52,112 nucleotides of DNA from the NCBI GenBank assembly GCA_026225235.1, contig JAMFSK010000073.1:1-52112 (forward strand), read 5' to 3'. Of this stretch, positions 7,777-15,949 are shown piece after piece (position 1 is the stretch's first letter; each line of letters begins with the position of its first letter). Made by a program: the position numbers and the translations under genes. The notes beneath the pieces were generated by a model. That model did not search any database, was not told the origin of the DNA, and saw only the letters and a list, made by a program, of their open reading frames with translations. Source of the stretch: Burkholderiales bacterium. Lineage in GTDB: Bacteria; Pseudomonadota; Gammaproteobacteria; Burkholderiales; Burkholderiaceae.

Positions 7777-9927
7777 TTAGCTGCTGGTGGTCGGATCGAA
7801 AATCTGTTGCAGATAGCTCTTGATACTCGTCATCGAAGCCAGCGTCGTCTGCAAGTTCGTGAACTCCGTCTGGTAGTTCGCGCTGACCGACGTGATATAG
7901 GCCTGAGTGTTCGATTCCTGTGTTTCGATCGCCGTAATCTGCTCGTTGAGCGTGCTGACCGCGCTGGTAATCGCGCCGTCTGACGTCGCGCCGCCCGAGC
8001 CATTGACCTGGACGGCCTGCGTCATCACGTTCGTGAGCTGCGTGGCAATACCCGACGAATAACTGACCGTACCGCGGGAACCGGTTTGCGAGCCTTGGAC
8101 CGTGACGGCCAGACCTGCGGCCGGGTTCTGGCCGCTGGCCGTCAGCGTCTGGCCCGAACCGACTGCCGGGATGCCGCCGATCGAACCCTGGATGTCGACG
8201 CCGGCCGTACCGACGTTGCTCGCCGCGCCGAACAGCGACTGCGCGTCGCTGCCCGTGATCGTGACATTGGAGGCCGAACCGTATTGCGTCGAAGTCACCG
8301 ACAGCGTGCCGTCGGAGTTGGCCGTGACGTTGGCCGAGAAACCGGCTGAAGTGAACGTCGAGTTGCCGTTGATCGCACCCTGCAACGCGGTGGCGTACGC
8401 GGAGAGTGAGGCATACGGGCCCGCCGGCACGTTGATGCTCGCGAACGTGCCGTTCAGGTTGAATGAGAGCTGAGTCGCCGCCGTCGGCAACGTCGCCGGA
8501 GCCGAACCGGTCACCGAGCCCTGGGTGGCGGCCTGCGTGACCGTAACCGGATATGTGCCTGACTGCGGCGTTCCGTTGGTCACCACCGAAGCCACGGCGA
8601 GCGGGTCGCTTGCGCTCATCTGCACGGAGAACAAGCCTTGCAGGGCCTGCGGGTTCGAGGCCAGCGCACTGCTGAGCGTAGCGGAATCGAGATCGAGCTG
8701 GTTGGTGGTCGGGTCGAGCGTGATACCGATGTCCGCCAGCTGGCTGGTGCCCGACGGCAGACCGCCGACTACGCTCGAGACGATCGACTGGATTTGCGTC
8801 GTGAGTTGCAGCGTCGTGCTGTCGCCGAGCAGCGGTCCATTGTTGGCGCCGGTGGAGTCGAACTGGGTTAGACCCGAGATCGTTGTCTCCATCGTGTTAT
8901 AGGAGGTCACGAAATTTTGCACGAGCGACGCCAGATTGTCGGTTGCGTTGCCGACTGTGATCGTCGTCGTGCCGGTGCCAACCAGTGCGATCGACAGGCC
9001 AGGGTAGCCGTTGTCGACGGTATTGGTCGGACTCTGGATCGGCGTGTTGTTGACGGTCAGCACGGCATTGGCGGCGGCCGATGTCTGCGTCATGTTCATG
9101 GTGCCGTTCGGGTCGTACTGGAGCATGCTGGTGATCGCCGGATCACCCGCGCCGGTGCCGCCTGCGCCTGCTACGTTGATCTGAATCGCCTGCGTCGCGC
9201 CGGTCGTGGTCGAGGTCAGCGCGAGACGGTATGGGGTGCCGCTGCCATCGTTGACGATCGAGGCGGTCACGCCGAGATTGGCCGCGTTGATGGCCGAGCG
9301 CATCCCTTCGAGCGTGTTGTTGCTCGCGTTGATCGTGATCGGCGTGACGGTCTGGCCGCTGTTCGGTACGAACGTCGGCGGCGTACCGCTGGTCGTGCCG
9401 AGCTGGATATTCAGGGTGGTCGTCGCGCCCGAGCCGATTGAGACCGACGTGCTGGCCTGACCCGGGGCGAGCAGCGTTTCGGCTGCCGCGAGCGCGGTGA
9501 CGTTGACCGAGTACGAGCCGGCAAGGGCACCTGCGTTGAGCGAGGCCGAGGCGACGGTCTCGTCGCTGGTCCCAGCTGCGAGCGTCTGGAAGCTCGACGC
9601 AAAAGTCAGGTCCGAGATCGAGTCTTCGAAGGTGCTGAATGCGGAACTCAGCGTGCCGAAGGCCGAGACGTCTGCTTGCACGCCGGCCTGCTGTGCTTGC
9701 AGGTTCAGCAACGGCACGCTTTCGACTGACATCAGGCCCGACATCAGTTGTTGCAGGTTCATGCCCGAGCCGATGCCCGAGCCGGAAATGATGGTCTGCG
9801 CGGCGGCCTGGGCAGCGGCTTGTGCGGCCGCCAGGATCGATGCGGAAGTCGGGGTGCCTGACGAGCCCGAGGTGCCGCTGGTCCCGGACGTGCCGCTAGA
9901 AGGGGTCGAGCCGACGCTGCTGGTCAT
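7777..9927 (-). CDS. fliD: FliD, flagellar filament cap protein
   Basis: The 716-residue protein is FliD, the pentameric cap that folds flagellin subunits at the filament tip. The conserved N-terminal part is visible after a Ser/Gly/Thr-rich leader of ~30 residues (IISGSGIGSGMNLQQLMSGL, then SVPLLNLQAQQAGVQADVSA). So is the C-terminal coiled segment (LNEQITAIETQESNTQAYIT, LQTTLASMTSIKSYLQQIF). The middle, about 250-640, is a long Thr/Ser/Asn-rich variable region. At 716 residues it is clearly larger than the ~450-500 common for FliD, all in the exposed domains. It lies between flaG and fliS. Confidence 0.94.
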   Translation of the reverse strand: MTSSVGSTPSSGTSGTSGTSGSSGTPTSASILAAAQAAAQAAAQTIISGSGIGSGMNLQQLMSGLMSVESVPLLNLQAQQAGVQADVSAFGTLSSAFSTFEDSISDLTFASSFQTLAAGTSDETVASASLNAGALAGSYSVNVTALAAAETLLAPGQASTSVSIGSGATTTLNIQLGTTSGTPPTFVPNSGQTVTPITINASNNTLEGMRSAINAANLGVTASIVNDGSGTPYRLALTSTTTGATQAIQINVAGAGGTGAGDPAITSMLQYDPNGTMNMTQTSAAANAVLTVNNTPIQSPTNTVDNGYPGLSIALVGTGTTTITVGNATDNLASLVQNFVTSYNTMETTISGLTQFDSTGANNGPLLGDSTTLQLTTQIQSIVSSVVGGLPSGTSQLADIGITLDPTTNQLDLDSATLSSALASNPQALQGLFSVQMSASDPLAVASVVTNGTPQSGTYPVTVTQAATQGSVTGSAPATLPTAATQLSFNLNGTFASINVPAGPYASLSAYATALQGAINGNSTFTSAGFSANVTANSDGTLSVTSTQYGSASNVTITGSDAQSLFGAASNVGTAGVDIQGSIGGIPAVGSGQTLTASGQNPAAGLAVTVQGSQTGSRGTVSYSSGIATQLTNVMTQAVQVNGSGGATSDGAITSAVSTLNEQITAIETQESNTQAYITSVSANYQTEFTNLQTTLASMTSIKSYLQQIFDPTTSS

Positions 9928-10020
9928 CCGTTTTACCTTTTGTGTTCGTTCAGTTCTGCGGCAGGCCCCGGGGTGTGATCGGCCGCCATCGTGTTCTTTG
10001 CGGCGCCAGGCGCCGCACGG

Positions 10021-10449
10021 TCAGACTTTTTGTCCGATCAGCAGCCCTTTGCCCTGATCAAGCGCACGGGCCGCCTTGATCGCATCTTCGGTCGGCATCT
10101 GGCGCACCGTTTCGCCGGTATCCGAGTCCACCACCTTGACCACCCGCGTGAGCGTGGCCGGATCGACCGTGAACTGCAGCGTGGTGGCGAAACGCTTGAG
10201 TACGGCATTGATTTCGGTCACCGCCTGCTGCGCGCTGTTGCCGGCACTGACCGGCGGCGCCTGGTGCAAGGCCTGGGCGTTCTGTACCGGTGTGCCGGAC
10301 ATCAGCGCAGCCGCTCCCGACAGCGTCACCGCGTCGTCTTGCGACTTCTGTTGGTTCGTCTGATAAGCATGCAGCGAATTGCTGCCGCTGCCATATAAGG
10401 TCGCGGCTTTGATCGCGTCGCCCGTTTGGGCGGTTGCAGAGACTTCCAT
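10021..10449 (-). CDS. flaG: FlaG family protein
   Basis: The 142-residue product has the FlaG domain in its C-terminal half: AVTEINAVLKRFATTLQFTVD, then VVKVVDSDTGETVRQMPTEDAIKAA. FlaG is a small flagellum-associated protein, linked to filament length in some bacteria, whose biochemical role is unclear. The N-terminal ~60 residues are variable. AGGAG lies six bases before the ATG. The gene follows the fliC terminator and precedes fliD, so it probably starts its own transcript with fliD. Confidence 0.9.
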   Translation of the reverse strand: MEVSATAQTGDAIKAATLYGSGSNSLHAYQTNQQKSQDDAVTLSGAAALMSGTPVQNAQALHQAPPVSAGNSAQQAVTEINAVLKRFATTLQFTVDPATLTRVVKVVDSDTGETVRQMPTEDAIKAARALDQGKGLLIGQKV

Positions 10450-10550
10450 ATCTTTCTCCTCGGAGACCGAATCGAAATGACGTCCGGCTCATACGGGCCG
10501 AATCAATTGCGACCCGCGGATCGATCATTTCGATGCGAACTCGGCGTACT

Positions 10551-10590
10551 GAAAAAACAGTCGGCGTTCGCGTAGTGCTACGAAGCCGAC
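10551..10590 (-). terminator. Intrinsic terminator after fliC
   Basis: Read on the minus strand, a near-perfect hairpin (outer arms GTCGGC / GCCGAC with matching TTCG and TAG inner pairs, 10560-10590) is followed directly by TG and a six-T run at 10552-10557. It lies about 240 bp beyond the fliC stop and before flaG. It is the clear end of the flagellin transcript. Confidence 0.8.
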
Positions 10591-10828
10591 GTATTCCAAA
10601 TACAGCGTGCTGCTTGTTCACAACATCTTTTCCAACCTTGCTGCTACCCGTATAAAACGTGTGGCTTTCTTGTTCTTGTGTCCTGCGGTGCTGCTTGTAG
10701 AAGCGCCCGGCTGGCCATCCGCATGATGCGGGGACCTGCCGGGCGGGTCTTGCGAGTTTCTTGCTCAGTTTCCGGGTGGGGCGCTGCTGCCTGCCTCGCC
10801 CGGGAAACCGTCTGTTACTCCGACGTTC
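10591..10828 (-). other. Long structured 3' untranslated region of fliC
   Basis: Between the fliC stop and its terminator are about 240 untranslated bases with two further dyads. At 10768-10808, arms GTTTCC / GGAAAC enclose complementary GGGCG / CGCCC segments. At 10705-10744, GCCCGGC pairs with GCCGGGC and an inner CCGCAT with ATGCGG. No start-plus-frame in this stretch looks coding. The structures could protect the abundant flagellin mRNA, or be processed into a small RNA. Confidence 0.5.
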
Positions 10829-12529
10829 TTACTGGAGGAGCTTCAGAACCGTTTGCGGGATTTGGTTCGCTTGCGCGACCATTGCCGTACCGGCTTGTTG
10901 CAGCACTTGAGCACGCGAGAGGTTCGAGGCTTCAGCCGCGTAGTCCGCATCCTGAATCGCCGACTGCGAGCTTTGAGCGTTTTGCGTCGAAGATTGCAGG
11001 TTGGTGATCGTCGAAGTGAAGCGGTTTTGCACGGCGCCCAGTTCACCCTGGAGGCTGTCGACTTGGTTCAGTGCAGCGTCGACTGCTTGCAGCGTGGTTT
11101 GTGCGTCGGCAACCGTCAGCACGTCCGATTGAGCCAGGCTGGTCGAGCCGGTCGAAGCCGTGTAGATCGTCGTGGCTGCAGTCGATGCCGGGAAGTCGGT
11201 CGAGAGCGTGCCGCTGAGCGTCAGACCAGCGTTCGAGAACGATTCGAGTTGCACGTGGCCGCTCGAATCCGACGTTGCCGACACGTTGGTGATGTGCGCT
11301 GCGTTGATCGCGTTGGCCAGATCGGACGAGTTCCAGTTTGCGCCGGTCGTCACGACCGTGCCGTTGATGGTCACGCTCGATGCTGCGGTGCCCGACAGCG
11401 AAGACGTCGAGTTCATCGCCAGGCCAGTTGCCGACAGGTTGGTCGCGCTCGTCGACAGCGATGCTGCGTCGCTGCCCGACAGGCCGATCACGCTGCTCGA
11501 CGACAAAGTCACGTTGCCGTACAGCGTGCCGGTCAGCGAGGTGGTGCCCGACGAGTCGTCCAGGATCGTGCTGCCCGTTTGCTTGACGACGATGTTGCGG
11601 CCGTCAGCTGCATTCAGTGCGAGCGAGCCGTCGGCGTTTTGCGAAGCGGTCACGCCGGTGGTCGACGCTTGTGCGTTGATCTGGCTGATCAGGTCGCCCA
11701 GGGACGCCGAGCTACCTTGACCGACGCTGTACACGTCCGTGCCGTTGATGTTCAACGTAGCAGCCGATGCCATCGTACCGGTGGCGATCGAGGCACCTTG
11801 AACGTTGGTTGCCGTGGCGCTCAAGCCGCTGATGTCCGAACCGTTGATTGCGGCTGCTGCTGCGAACGCGCTGTCTGCCGTTTGGCCCGGGCCGCTCGAG
11901 GCGGTTGCCGTAGCAATCGCTTGGGTCTGACCGTTGCCCAACTGGATGCTCAGCGTGCCGGCCGACAGGTTGTCACCCGTGCCCGAACCGAGTTGCAGCG
12001 TGGTGGTCGACGTTTGACCGATTTGCGAGGTCTTGACGCTGCTCGACAGATCGACGCTGATGGTTTGGCCAGCGTTTGCACCGACCTGGAAGCTTGCGAC
12101 ACCGAACGAGCCGTCAAGCAGGTTCAGGCCGTTGTACTGCGTTTGCGACGCGATACGGTTGATTTCCGACAGACGTTGCTGAACTTCCTGATTCATCGAC
12201 TGACGGTCGGAATCGGAGTACGTCGAGTTGGACGCTTGCACAGCCAGTTCGCGAATACGTTGCAGGTTCGACGTGATTTGCGAGAGGGCCGAGCCGGCGG
12301 TTTGCGCAAGCGAGATGCCGTTCGTGGCATTTTGCTGAGCAGCCGTCAGGCCGTTGATTTGCGAGGTGATACGGTCCGAAATCGCCAGACCTGCTGCATC
12401 GTCCGCCGCACTGTTAATCCGCAGGCCCGAAGACAGACGCGTAACAGCCGAGGTCAGACCGGCTTGCGAGTTCGTGAGGTTATTCTGGGCGATTTGCGAC
12501 AGAATATTGGTGTTGATGATCGATGCCAT
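10829..12529 (-). CDS. fliC: FliC, flagellin
   Basis: This is flagellin, the filament subunit. I start it at the ATG at 12527-12529 (566 residues, MASIINTNILSQIAQNNLT), preceded by GGAG with a 7-base spacer; a longer upstream frame has no signal and lacks flagellin sequence. The N-terminal D0/D1 helices (VTRLSSGLRINSAADDAAGL) and the C-terminal helix ending in QANQIPQTVLKLLQ are canonical. The centre (about 180-480) is a Ser/Thr/Ala-rich variable domain, larger than in the ~390-residue Burkholderia flagellins, and a plausible target for O-glycosylation. It is transcribed alone from a sigma-28 promoter. Confidence 0.97.
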   Translation of the reverse strand: MASIINTNILSQIAQNNLTNSQAGLTSAVTRLSSGLRINSAADDAAGLAISDRITSQINGLTAAQQNATNGISLAQTAGSALSQITSNLQRIRELAVQASNSTYSDSDRQSMNQEVQQRLSEINRIASQTQYNGLNLLDGSFGVASFQVGANAGQTISVDLSSSVKTSQIGQTSTTTLQLGSGTGDNLSAGTLSIQLGNGQTQAIATATASSGPGQTADSAFAAAAAINGSDISGLSATATNVQGASIATGTMASAATLNINGTDVYSVGQGSSASLGDLISQINAQASTTGVTASQNADGSLALNAADGRNIVVKQTGSTILDDSSGTTSLTGTLYGNVTLSSSSVIGLSGSDAASLSTSATNLSATGLAMNSTSSLSGTAASSVTINGTVVTTGANWNSSDLANAINAAHITNVSATSDSSGHVQLESFSNAGLTLSGTLSTDFPASTAATTIYTASTGSTSLAQSDVLTVADAQTTLQAVDAALNQVDSLQGELGAVQNRFTSTITNLQSSTQNAQSSQSAIQDADYAAEASNLSRAQVLQQAGTAMVAQANQIPQTVLKLLQ

Positions 12530-12626
12530 GAAGCTGCTCCATTTTCCAAGAGTTGGTGCATTTCGGCACACCTGCCGTAACGAGGCTCTACCGCAGACGA
12601 ACCGTGAATAGCCGCCGTTGTTTGTG

Positions 12627-12653
12627 TTATCGGAGCCTCGTCGCAAAGCTTTA
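12627..12653 (-). promoter_or_regulatory. Sigma-28 (FliA) promoter of fliC
   Basis: On the minus strand a TAAAGCTT -35 box (12646-12653), an 11-base spacer and a TCCGATAA -10 box (12627-12634) match the FliA consensus TAAAGTTT-N11-GCCGATAA with two mismatches. It lies about 100 bp upstream of the fliC ATG. This makes fliC a late flagellar gene under FliA and FlgM control. Confidence 0.88.
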
Positions 12654-12841
12654 GGGGTGGCACTGCACGACAGCGCTGGAGGGGGCCCGTTCGGGCACGG
12701 CTTCATGGCTGGAGTGGGAAGAGGATAGCGTGGGGCTGACGCGCCGATGCCTTGATAAGACGGGGGTTTGCGGGGTATTTCCCCAGATCGGGGAGAAGAC
12801 AGGTGCGCCGCATCGGGAATCCGCGGGCGGGCGTAAAAAAA

Positions 12842-12858
12842 TGTTACGCGATGTAAAT
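12842..12858 (+). promoter_or_regulatory. Candidate regulator site shared with the kinase promoter region
   Basis: The 17-bp element here (TGTTAC, three variable bases, then ATGTAAAT) matches 14 of 17 bases in the minus-strand arm of the dyad at 14583-14621, upstream of the histidine kinase gene. It lies about 190 bp upstream of the fliC -35 box. A shared site for the adjacent response regulator is an inference from sequence repetition and position. Confidence 0.4.
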
Positions 12859-12947
12859 CGAGCGCCGCCTGGTCGCATGACCTGCTGGCGGGCTGTTAGC
12901 CGGGTGGGCGTGGCCTGCCCGGCGCGACTTGCACTTCGATGCGTCGA

Positions 12948-13598
12948 TCAGGCCGCTGCGCCGACGTCGACCAGATTGTTACTCATCACGTAATACGTCA
13001 GCTCGGCGTTGTTCGACAGGCCCATCTTCTCCAGCAGGCGCGAGCGGTACACGCTGACGGTCTTGACCGAGAGCGAGAGGGCATGCGCGATATCGGTCAG
13101 CCGCTTGCCTGAGCCGAGCATGCACAGGGTCTGGTACTCGCGGTCTGACAGGCGCTCGTGCGGCAACTGGTCGCCGTCGAGCGAGACATAGTCGGCCAGC
13201 GCCTCGGCCATCTGCGCCGATACATATTTGCGACCCGCCGCCACCTGGCGCACGGCATTGATCATTTCCGCCGCGTTCGCGGTCTTGCTCAGGTATCCGG
13301 CGGCGCCGGCCTTGAGCGCACGCACGGCATACTGGTCTTCGCGATACATACTGAACATCAGCACCGGCACGCGTGGTGCCTTGCGGCGCAGGCGCTTGAG
13401 GACCTCGATGCCATTCATGTCGGGCAGGGAGATATCCAGCAGCGCGATGTCCCAAAAACTGCGGTCGATCTGGCTCAGCGCGTCGGCGCCGGTCTCGGCC
13501 TCCGACACCTCGGAAGCAACACCCTTGTCGAGTAGCAACTGTTTGACGCCCTGGCGCACGATCGCGTGGTCGTCTGCGAGCAAGATTCGTAGCGTCAT
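12948..13598 (-). CDS. NarL/FixJ-type response regulator
   Basis: The start is set at the ATG at 13596-13598 (216 residues, MTLRILLADDH); an upstream in-frame Met lies inside the kinase 3' end and lacks family sequence. The receiver domain spans about 1-120, with the acidic pair D9/D10, phospho-acceptor D55 (LLDISLPD), S83 and K105. A LuxR-type helix-turn-helix follows at about 145-210 (LSDREYQTLCMLGSGK, IAHALSLSVKTVSVYRSRLL). It is the DNA-binding partner of the kinase immediately upstream, 45 bp away in the same direction. Its targets are unknown; the shared motif near fliC suggests flagellin as one candidate. Confidence 0.93.
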   Translation of the reverse strand: MTLRILLADDHAIVRQGVKQLLLDKGVASEVSEAETGADALSQIDRSFWDIALLDISLPDMNGIEVLKRLRRKAPRVPVLMFSMYREDQYAVRALKAGAAGYLSKTANAAEMINAVRQVAAGRKYVSAQMAEALADYVSLDGDQLPHERLSDREYQTLCMLGSGKRLTDIAHALSLSVKTVSVYRSRLLEKMGLSNNAELTYYVMSNNLVDVGAAA

Positions 13599-13643
13599 GT
13601 TAGGTCGAAGAGTGTGAGTGTGGGGTGATAGTGCGTGCAATCA

Positions 13644-14525
13644 TCATGCCGCGCACAAGGCGTCCCACGGCAGCCGGGCGCGAATCTGGGTGCCCTGGCC
13701 GACCTGCGAACTGATTTTGAGGTTGCCGCCAAGTGCCTCGCAGCGCGTGCGCATTCCGGACAGACCGAAACGGTCTACCTTGGCGCGCGCGCCGCGGGCA
13801 AGTCCGCGGCCGTCGTCCTTGATCGTGAGCGTCAGGAAACGGCGCTCGGCGACGATCGTCACTTCCACGCTCTGCGCGGCCGCATGCTTCGCGGCGTTGT
13901 TCAGCGATTCTTGGACGATCCGGAAGACGGTATTGGCCCCGTCGTTTTGTACTTTTGAGAGCCGCTCGCGCATCGACGGTGCGTCGGCGGTCCATTCGAA
14001 TGAAGCATTCAGGCGGGTGGCGTCGCCGAATTCGCCGATCCAGCGCGTGAGCGCGCCGACCAGGCCTTCGGCCAGAGCCGGTGCGTGGCCTTCTTCGACC
14101 AGGCGGTGGCTGGTTTCACACAGGCTGTCGAGTGCGCTGTTCGCGGCGGCTAGCGCTTCGTGGCAGGCTTCGGCCGCATTCATCGGCAACCAGGTTTCGA
14201 TCCGGGCCAGCGCGTAACGCGAGGCGGTCAGCTGAGCGCCCATGCCATCGTGGAGTTCACGGGCGAGACGGGCGCGCTCTGCTTCTTGTGCGCGCACCAG
14301 TTCTGCCGCGAGTTCGCGAACCCGGCCATTGAGCCGTTCAATCTCCAGGCGCGCCTGAACGAGTTCCTGGGCGGTCGAGGTGGTGGTGTTCCAGCCGGCT
14401 TGCGCAGGTGCATCCAGCGCCGGAATCGTTATCGGGGTACCGAGCAGCGCGCTGCTTTCCGGCACATAAACATGCCCGGCAGGGCGCGAGGCCAGCACTG
14501 ACAGGGTATCGGCATGAAACTGCAT
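13644..14525 (-). CDS. Soluble NarL-family sensor histidine kinase
   Basis: This 293-residue kinase has no transmembrane segment or signal peptide, so it is cytoplasmic. Residues 1-50 are not recognisable. A coiled coil (about 52-85) leads into the HisKA_3 dimerisation and phosphorylation motif RLARELHDGMGAQL with H92. The HATPase domain shows the N-box QESLNNAAKHA (205-215), DDGRG (237-241) and FGLSGMRTR (253-261). It phosphorylates the co-transcribed response regulator. The input signal is unknown: there is no PAS, GAF or membrane sensor domain visible. Its upstream DNA carries two dyads. Confidence 0.92.
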   Translation of the reverse strand: MQFHADTLSVLASRPAGHVYVPESSALLGTPITIPALDAPAQAGWNTTTSTAQELVQARLEIERLNGRVRELAAELVRAQEAERARLARELHDGMGAQLTASRYALARIETWLPMNAAEACHEALAAANSALDSLCETSHRLVEEGHAPALAEGLVGALTRWIGEFGDATRLNASFEWTADAPSMRERLSKVQNDGANTVFRIVQESLNNAAKHAAAQSVEVTIVAERRFLTLTIKDDGRGLARGARAKVDRFGLSGMRTRCEALGGNLKISSQVGQGTQIRARLPWDALCAA

Positions 14526-14547
14526 GTTCGGCTCACCGGGTGGTTAC

Positions 14548-14577
14548 GCACTAAATTCGTGGACCGAAACTTAGTGC
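14548..14577. promoter_or_regulatory. Inverted repeat upstream of the kinase gene
   Basis: A perfect 7-bp inverted repeat, GCACTAA and TTAGTGC, is separated by 16 bases. It lies 23 bp upstream of the kinase ATG. It could be an operator or a 5' leader hairpin; the loop is long for an RNA structure. Confidence 0.45.
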
Positions 14578-14582
14578 AGATC

Positions 14583-14621
14583 TGTTACCAACCAATGTAA
14601 CTGAATTTACATTCGGTAACA
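14583..14621. promoter_or_regulatory. Nested dyad, candidate operator of the two-component operon
   Basis: Outer arms TGTTACC / GGTAACA and inner arms TGTAA / TTACA form an almost symmetric 39-bp dyad. One half (14605-14621, minus strand) matches the element found upstream of fliC at 14 of 17 positions. Placed about 60 bp upstream of the kinase start, it is a good candidate for autoregulation by the NarL-type regulator. Confidence 0.5.
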
Positions 14622-15023
14622 ACTTGGCAATAACACGTTGCAAGAAAGGTACGACACCTCACCGAAGGCCCCATGGTACCCGTAAACGCTTGTTGGGTAA
14701 GGCCTTCAAGGGTGTCAGGCCGAGCCGCCGCGAAGTTCGCCAACGTCACGTCTGATACGGCGGAGGTATCGAAACCCTCCGGATTTGGGTAAAAATTTCT
14801 GACAAAGCCTGTAACAACTTGTGGCTGAGTGCGAAACACTTTATAGAGCCGGTTACACGGAAAGGGTTTTGTTTGTCTGCTTAATTTTTGAGCGTTTGAA
14901 CGATGCAACGATGAATTCTAGGTAAACTCCTCTAATTCTTGTGGATCGTGGCAAAGCAGGCTGGGTGGTGTTTACGCCTATCTCTTTAAAACGCGCGCAT
15001 GAGTAGCCACTGCGGCGGGCACG

Positions 15024-15060
15024 AAAAAAATCCCCCGGTGCCGGGCGGCAGCGGGGGATT
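15024..15060 (-). terminator. Intrinsic terminator of fpr
   Basis: On the minus strand a hairpin with AATCCCCC / GGGGGATT arms (15029-15060) is followed by a run of seven T (15024-15030). It lies about 120 bp downstream of the fpr stop. Confidence 0.88.
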
Positions 15061-15178
15061 CAAATCGTCGAATGCGGCCGCCACAGGCGGCCCAAGGCAT
15101 CGCTCGTTGTGGCTTAACAGCGCGATTTCTAGGAAAATCGGTTCAGATCGGCCATCAGCGCGGCTGAGATGTTACCAA

Positions 15179-15949
15179 TCAGCCCACGAAAGCCTTTTCG
15201 ACCACGTAGTGGCCCGGCGCCGAATTGCTGCCTTCGTCGAAGCCGAGCGACGCGAGCAGTTCACGTGTGTCTTTGAGCATATGCGGGCTGCCGCACAGCA
15301 TCATGCGGTCGTTTTCGAGCGAGAACGGCGTCAGGCCGAGATCTTCGAACACCTTGCCGGTCTGGATCAGATCTGTGATCCGGCCACGTGTCTGGAAGCT
15401 TTCGCGCGTTACCGTCGGGTAATAGACCAGCTTCTCGCTAATTAGCTCGCCGAGGTGTTCGTGCTGTGGCAGGTGGTCCGTGATGAACTCCTTATAGGCG
15501 AGTTCGTCAACGAAGCGGCAGGTGTGGGTCAGGATCACGCGCTCGTAGCGCTCATAGACTTCCGGATCCTTGATGATGCTCATGAACGGTGCGAGCCCCG
15601 TGCCGGTCGACAAAAGCCACAGGTTCTTGCCCGGCAGCAGGTTGTCGATCACGAGCGTGCCCACCGGCTTCTTGCCGATGAACACCTTGTCGCCTTCCTT
15701 CAAGTGCTGGAGGCGCGAGGTCAGGGGGCCGTCAGGCACCTTGATGGACAGAAACTCGAGATTTTCTTCGTAGTTCGCGCTGGCGAGACTGTAGGCGCGC
15801 AGCAGCGGCTTGCCGTCGACCGGGAGGCCGACCATCGTAAACTGGCCGTTTTCGAAACGAAACGACGCGTCGCGCGTGCAAGTGAAGCTGAACAGCGTGT
15901 CGGTCCAGTGATGCACGCTGAGAACGGTTTGTTCGTTGAGGTTGCTCAT
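15179..15949 (-). CDS. fpr: Ferredoxin-NADP reductase
   Basis: The 256-residue enzyme belongs to the short bacterial plant-type FNR family. It moves electrons between NADPH and ferredoxin or flavodoxin through FAD, supporting oxidative-stress defence and iron-sulfur chemistry. The FAD-binding motif RAYSLASANYEENLEF is at about 51-66. The NADP-binding loop STGTGLAPFMSII lies near 114-126. A CGSPHMLKDT block at about 224 and a C-terminal VEKAFVG tail fit the family. It is transcribed alone, ending at the terminator near 15030. Confidence 0.95.
   Translation of the reverse strand: MSNLNEQTVLSVHHWTDTLFSFTCTRDASFRFENGQFTMVGLPVDGKPLLRAYSLASANYEENLEFLSIKVPDGPLTSRLQHLKEGDKVFIGKKPVGTLVIDNLLPGKNLWLLSTGTGLAPFMSIIKDPEVYERYERVILTHTCRFVDELAYKEFITDHLPQHEHLGELISEKLVYYPTVTRESFQTRGRITDLIQTGKVFEDLGLTPFSLENDRMMLCGSPHMLKDTRELLASLGFDEGSNSAPGHYVVEKAFVG

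Larger units (their letters stand above)
12530..12947. other. fliC upstream region and 3' end of the response regulator
   Basis: This 418-bp stretch holds the fliC leader (about 90 bases), its sigma-28 promoter, and upstream DNA that includes a TGTTAC-N4-TGTAAAT element (12842-12858). A dyad GCGTAA / TTACGC (12831-12849) overlaps that element. A GCCGGG / CCCGGC hairpin at 12899-12923 lies just beyond the response-regulator stop and may mark its 3' end, although it lacks a T-run. No coding frame here looks real. Confidence 0.5.
14526..15178. other. Kinase promoter region and fpr 3' region, lower GC
   Basis: This 653-bp gap holds the promoter region of the minus-strand kinase-regulator pair and the 3' end of the fpr transcript. 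It is visibly richer in A and T (about 14580-14990) than flanking genes. GTTAC / GTAAC pentamers recur at least six times, and an 11-bp direct repeat GTAACAACTTG occurs at 14616-14626 and 14811-14821. The only sizeable frame (minus, 14585-14908) resembles no protein and spans these repeats; I treat it as non-coding. Confidence 0.5.

Noticed and set aside
9940..10010. Possible sigma-28 promoter upstream of fliD
   Set aside because: A CAAAG and a GCCGATCA occur on the minus strand but the spacing is two bases short and both boxes are imperfect.
10853..12580. Long plus-strand frame (575 codons) opposite fliC
   Set aside because: It is the antisense of flagellin; its product is Arg/Val/Cys-rich with no family resemblance, typical of shadow frames in high-GC DNA.
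14585..14908. Minus-strand 107-codon frame upstream of the kinase
   Set aside because: No recognisable sequence, no ribosome site, and it spans the dyads and repeats that look regulatory.
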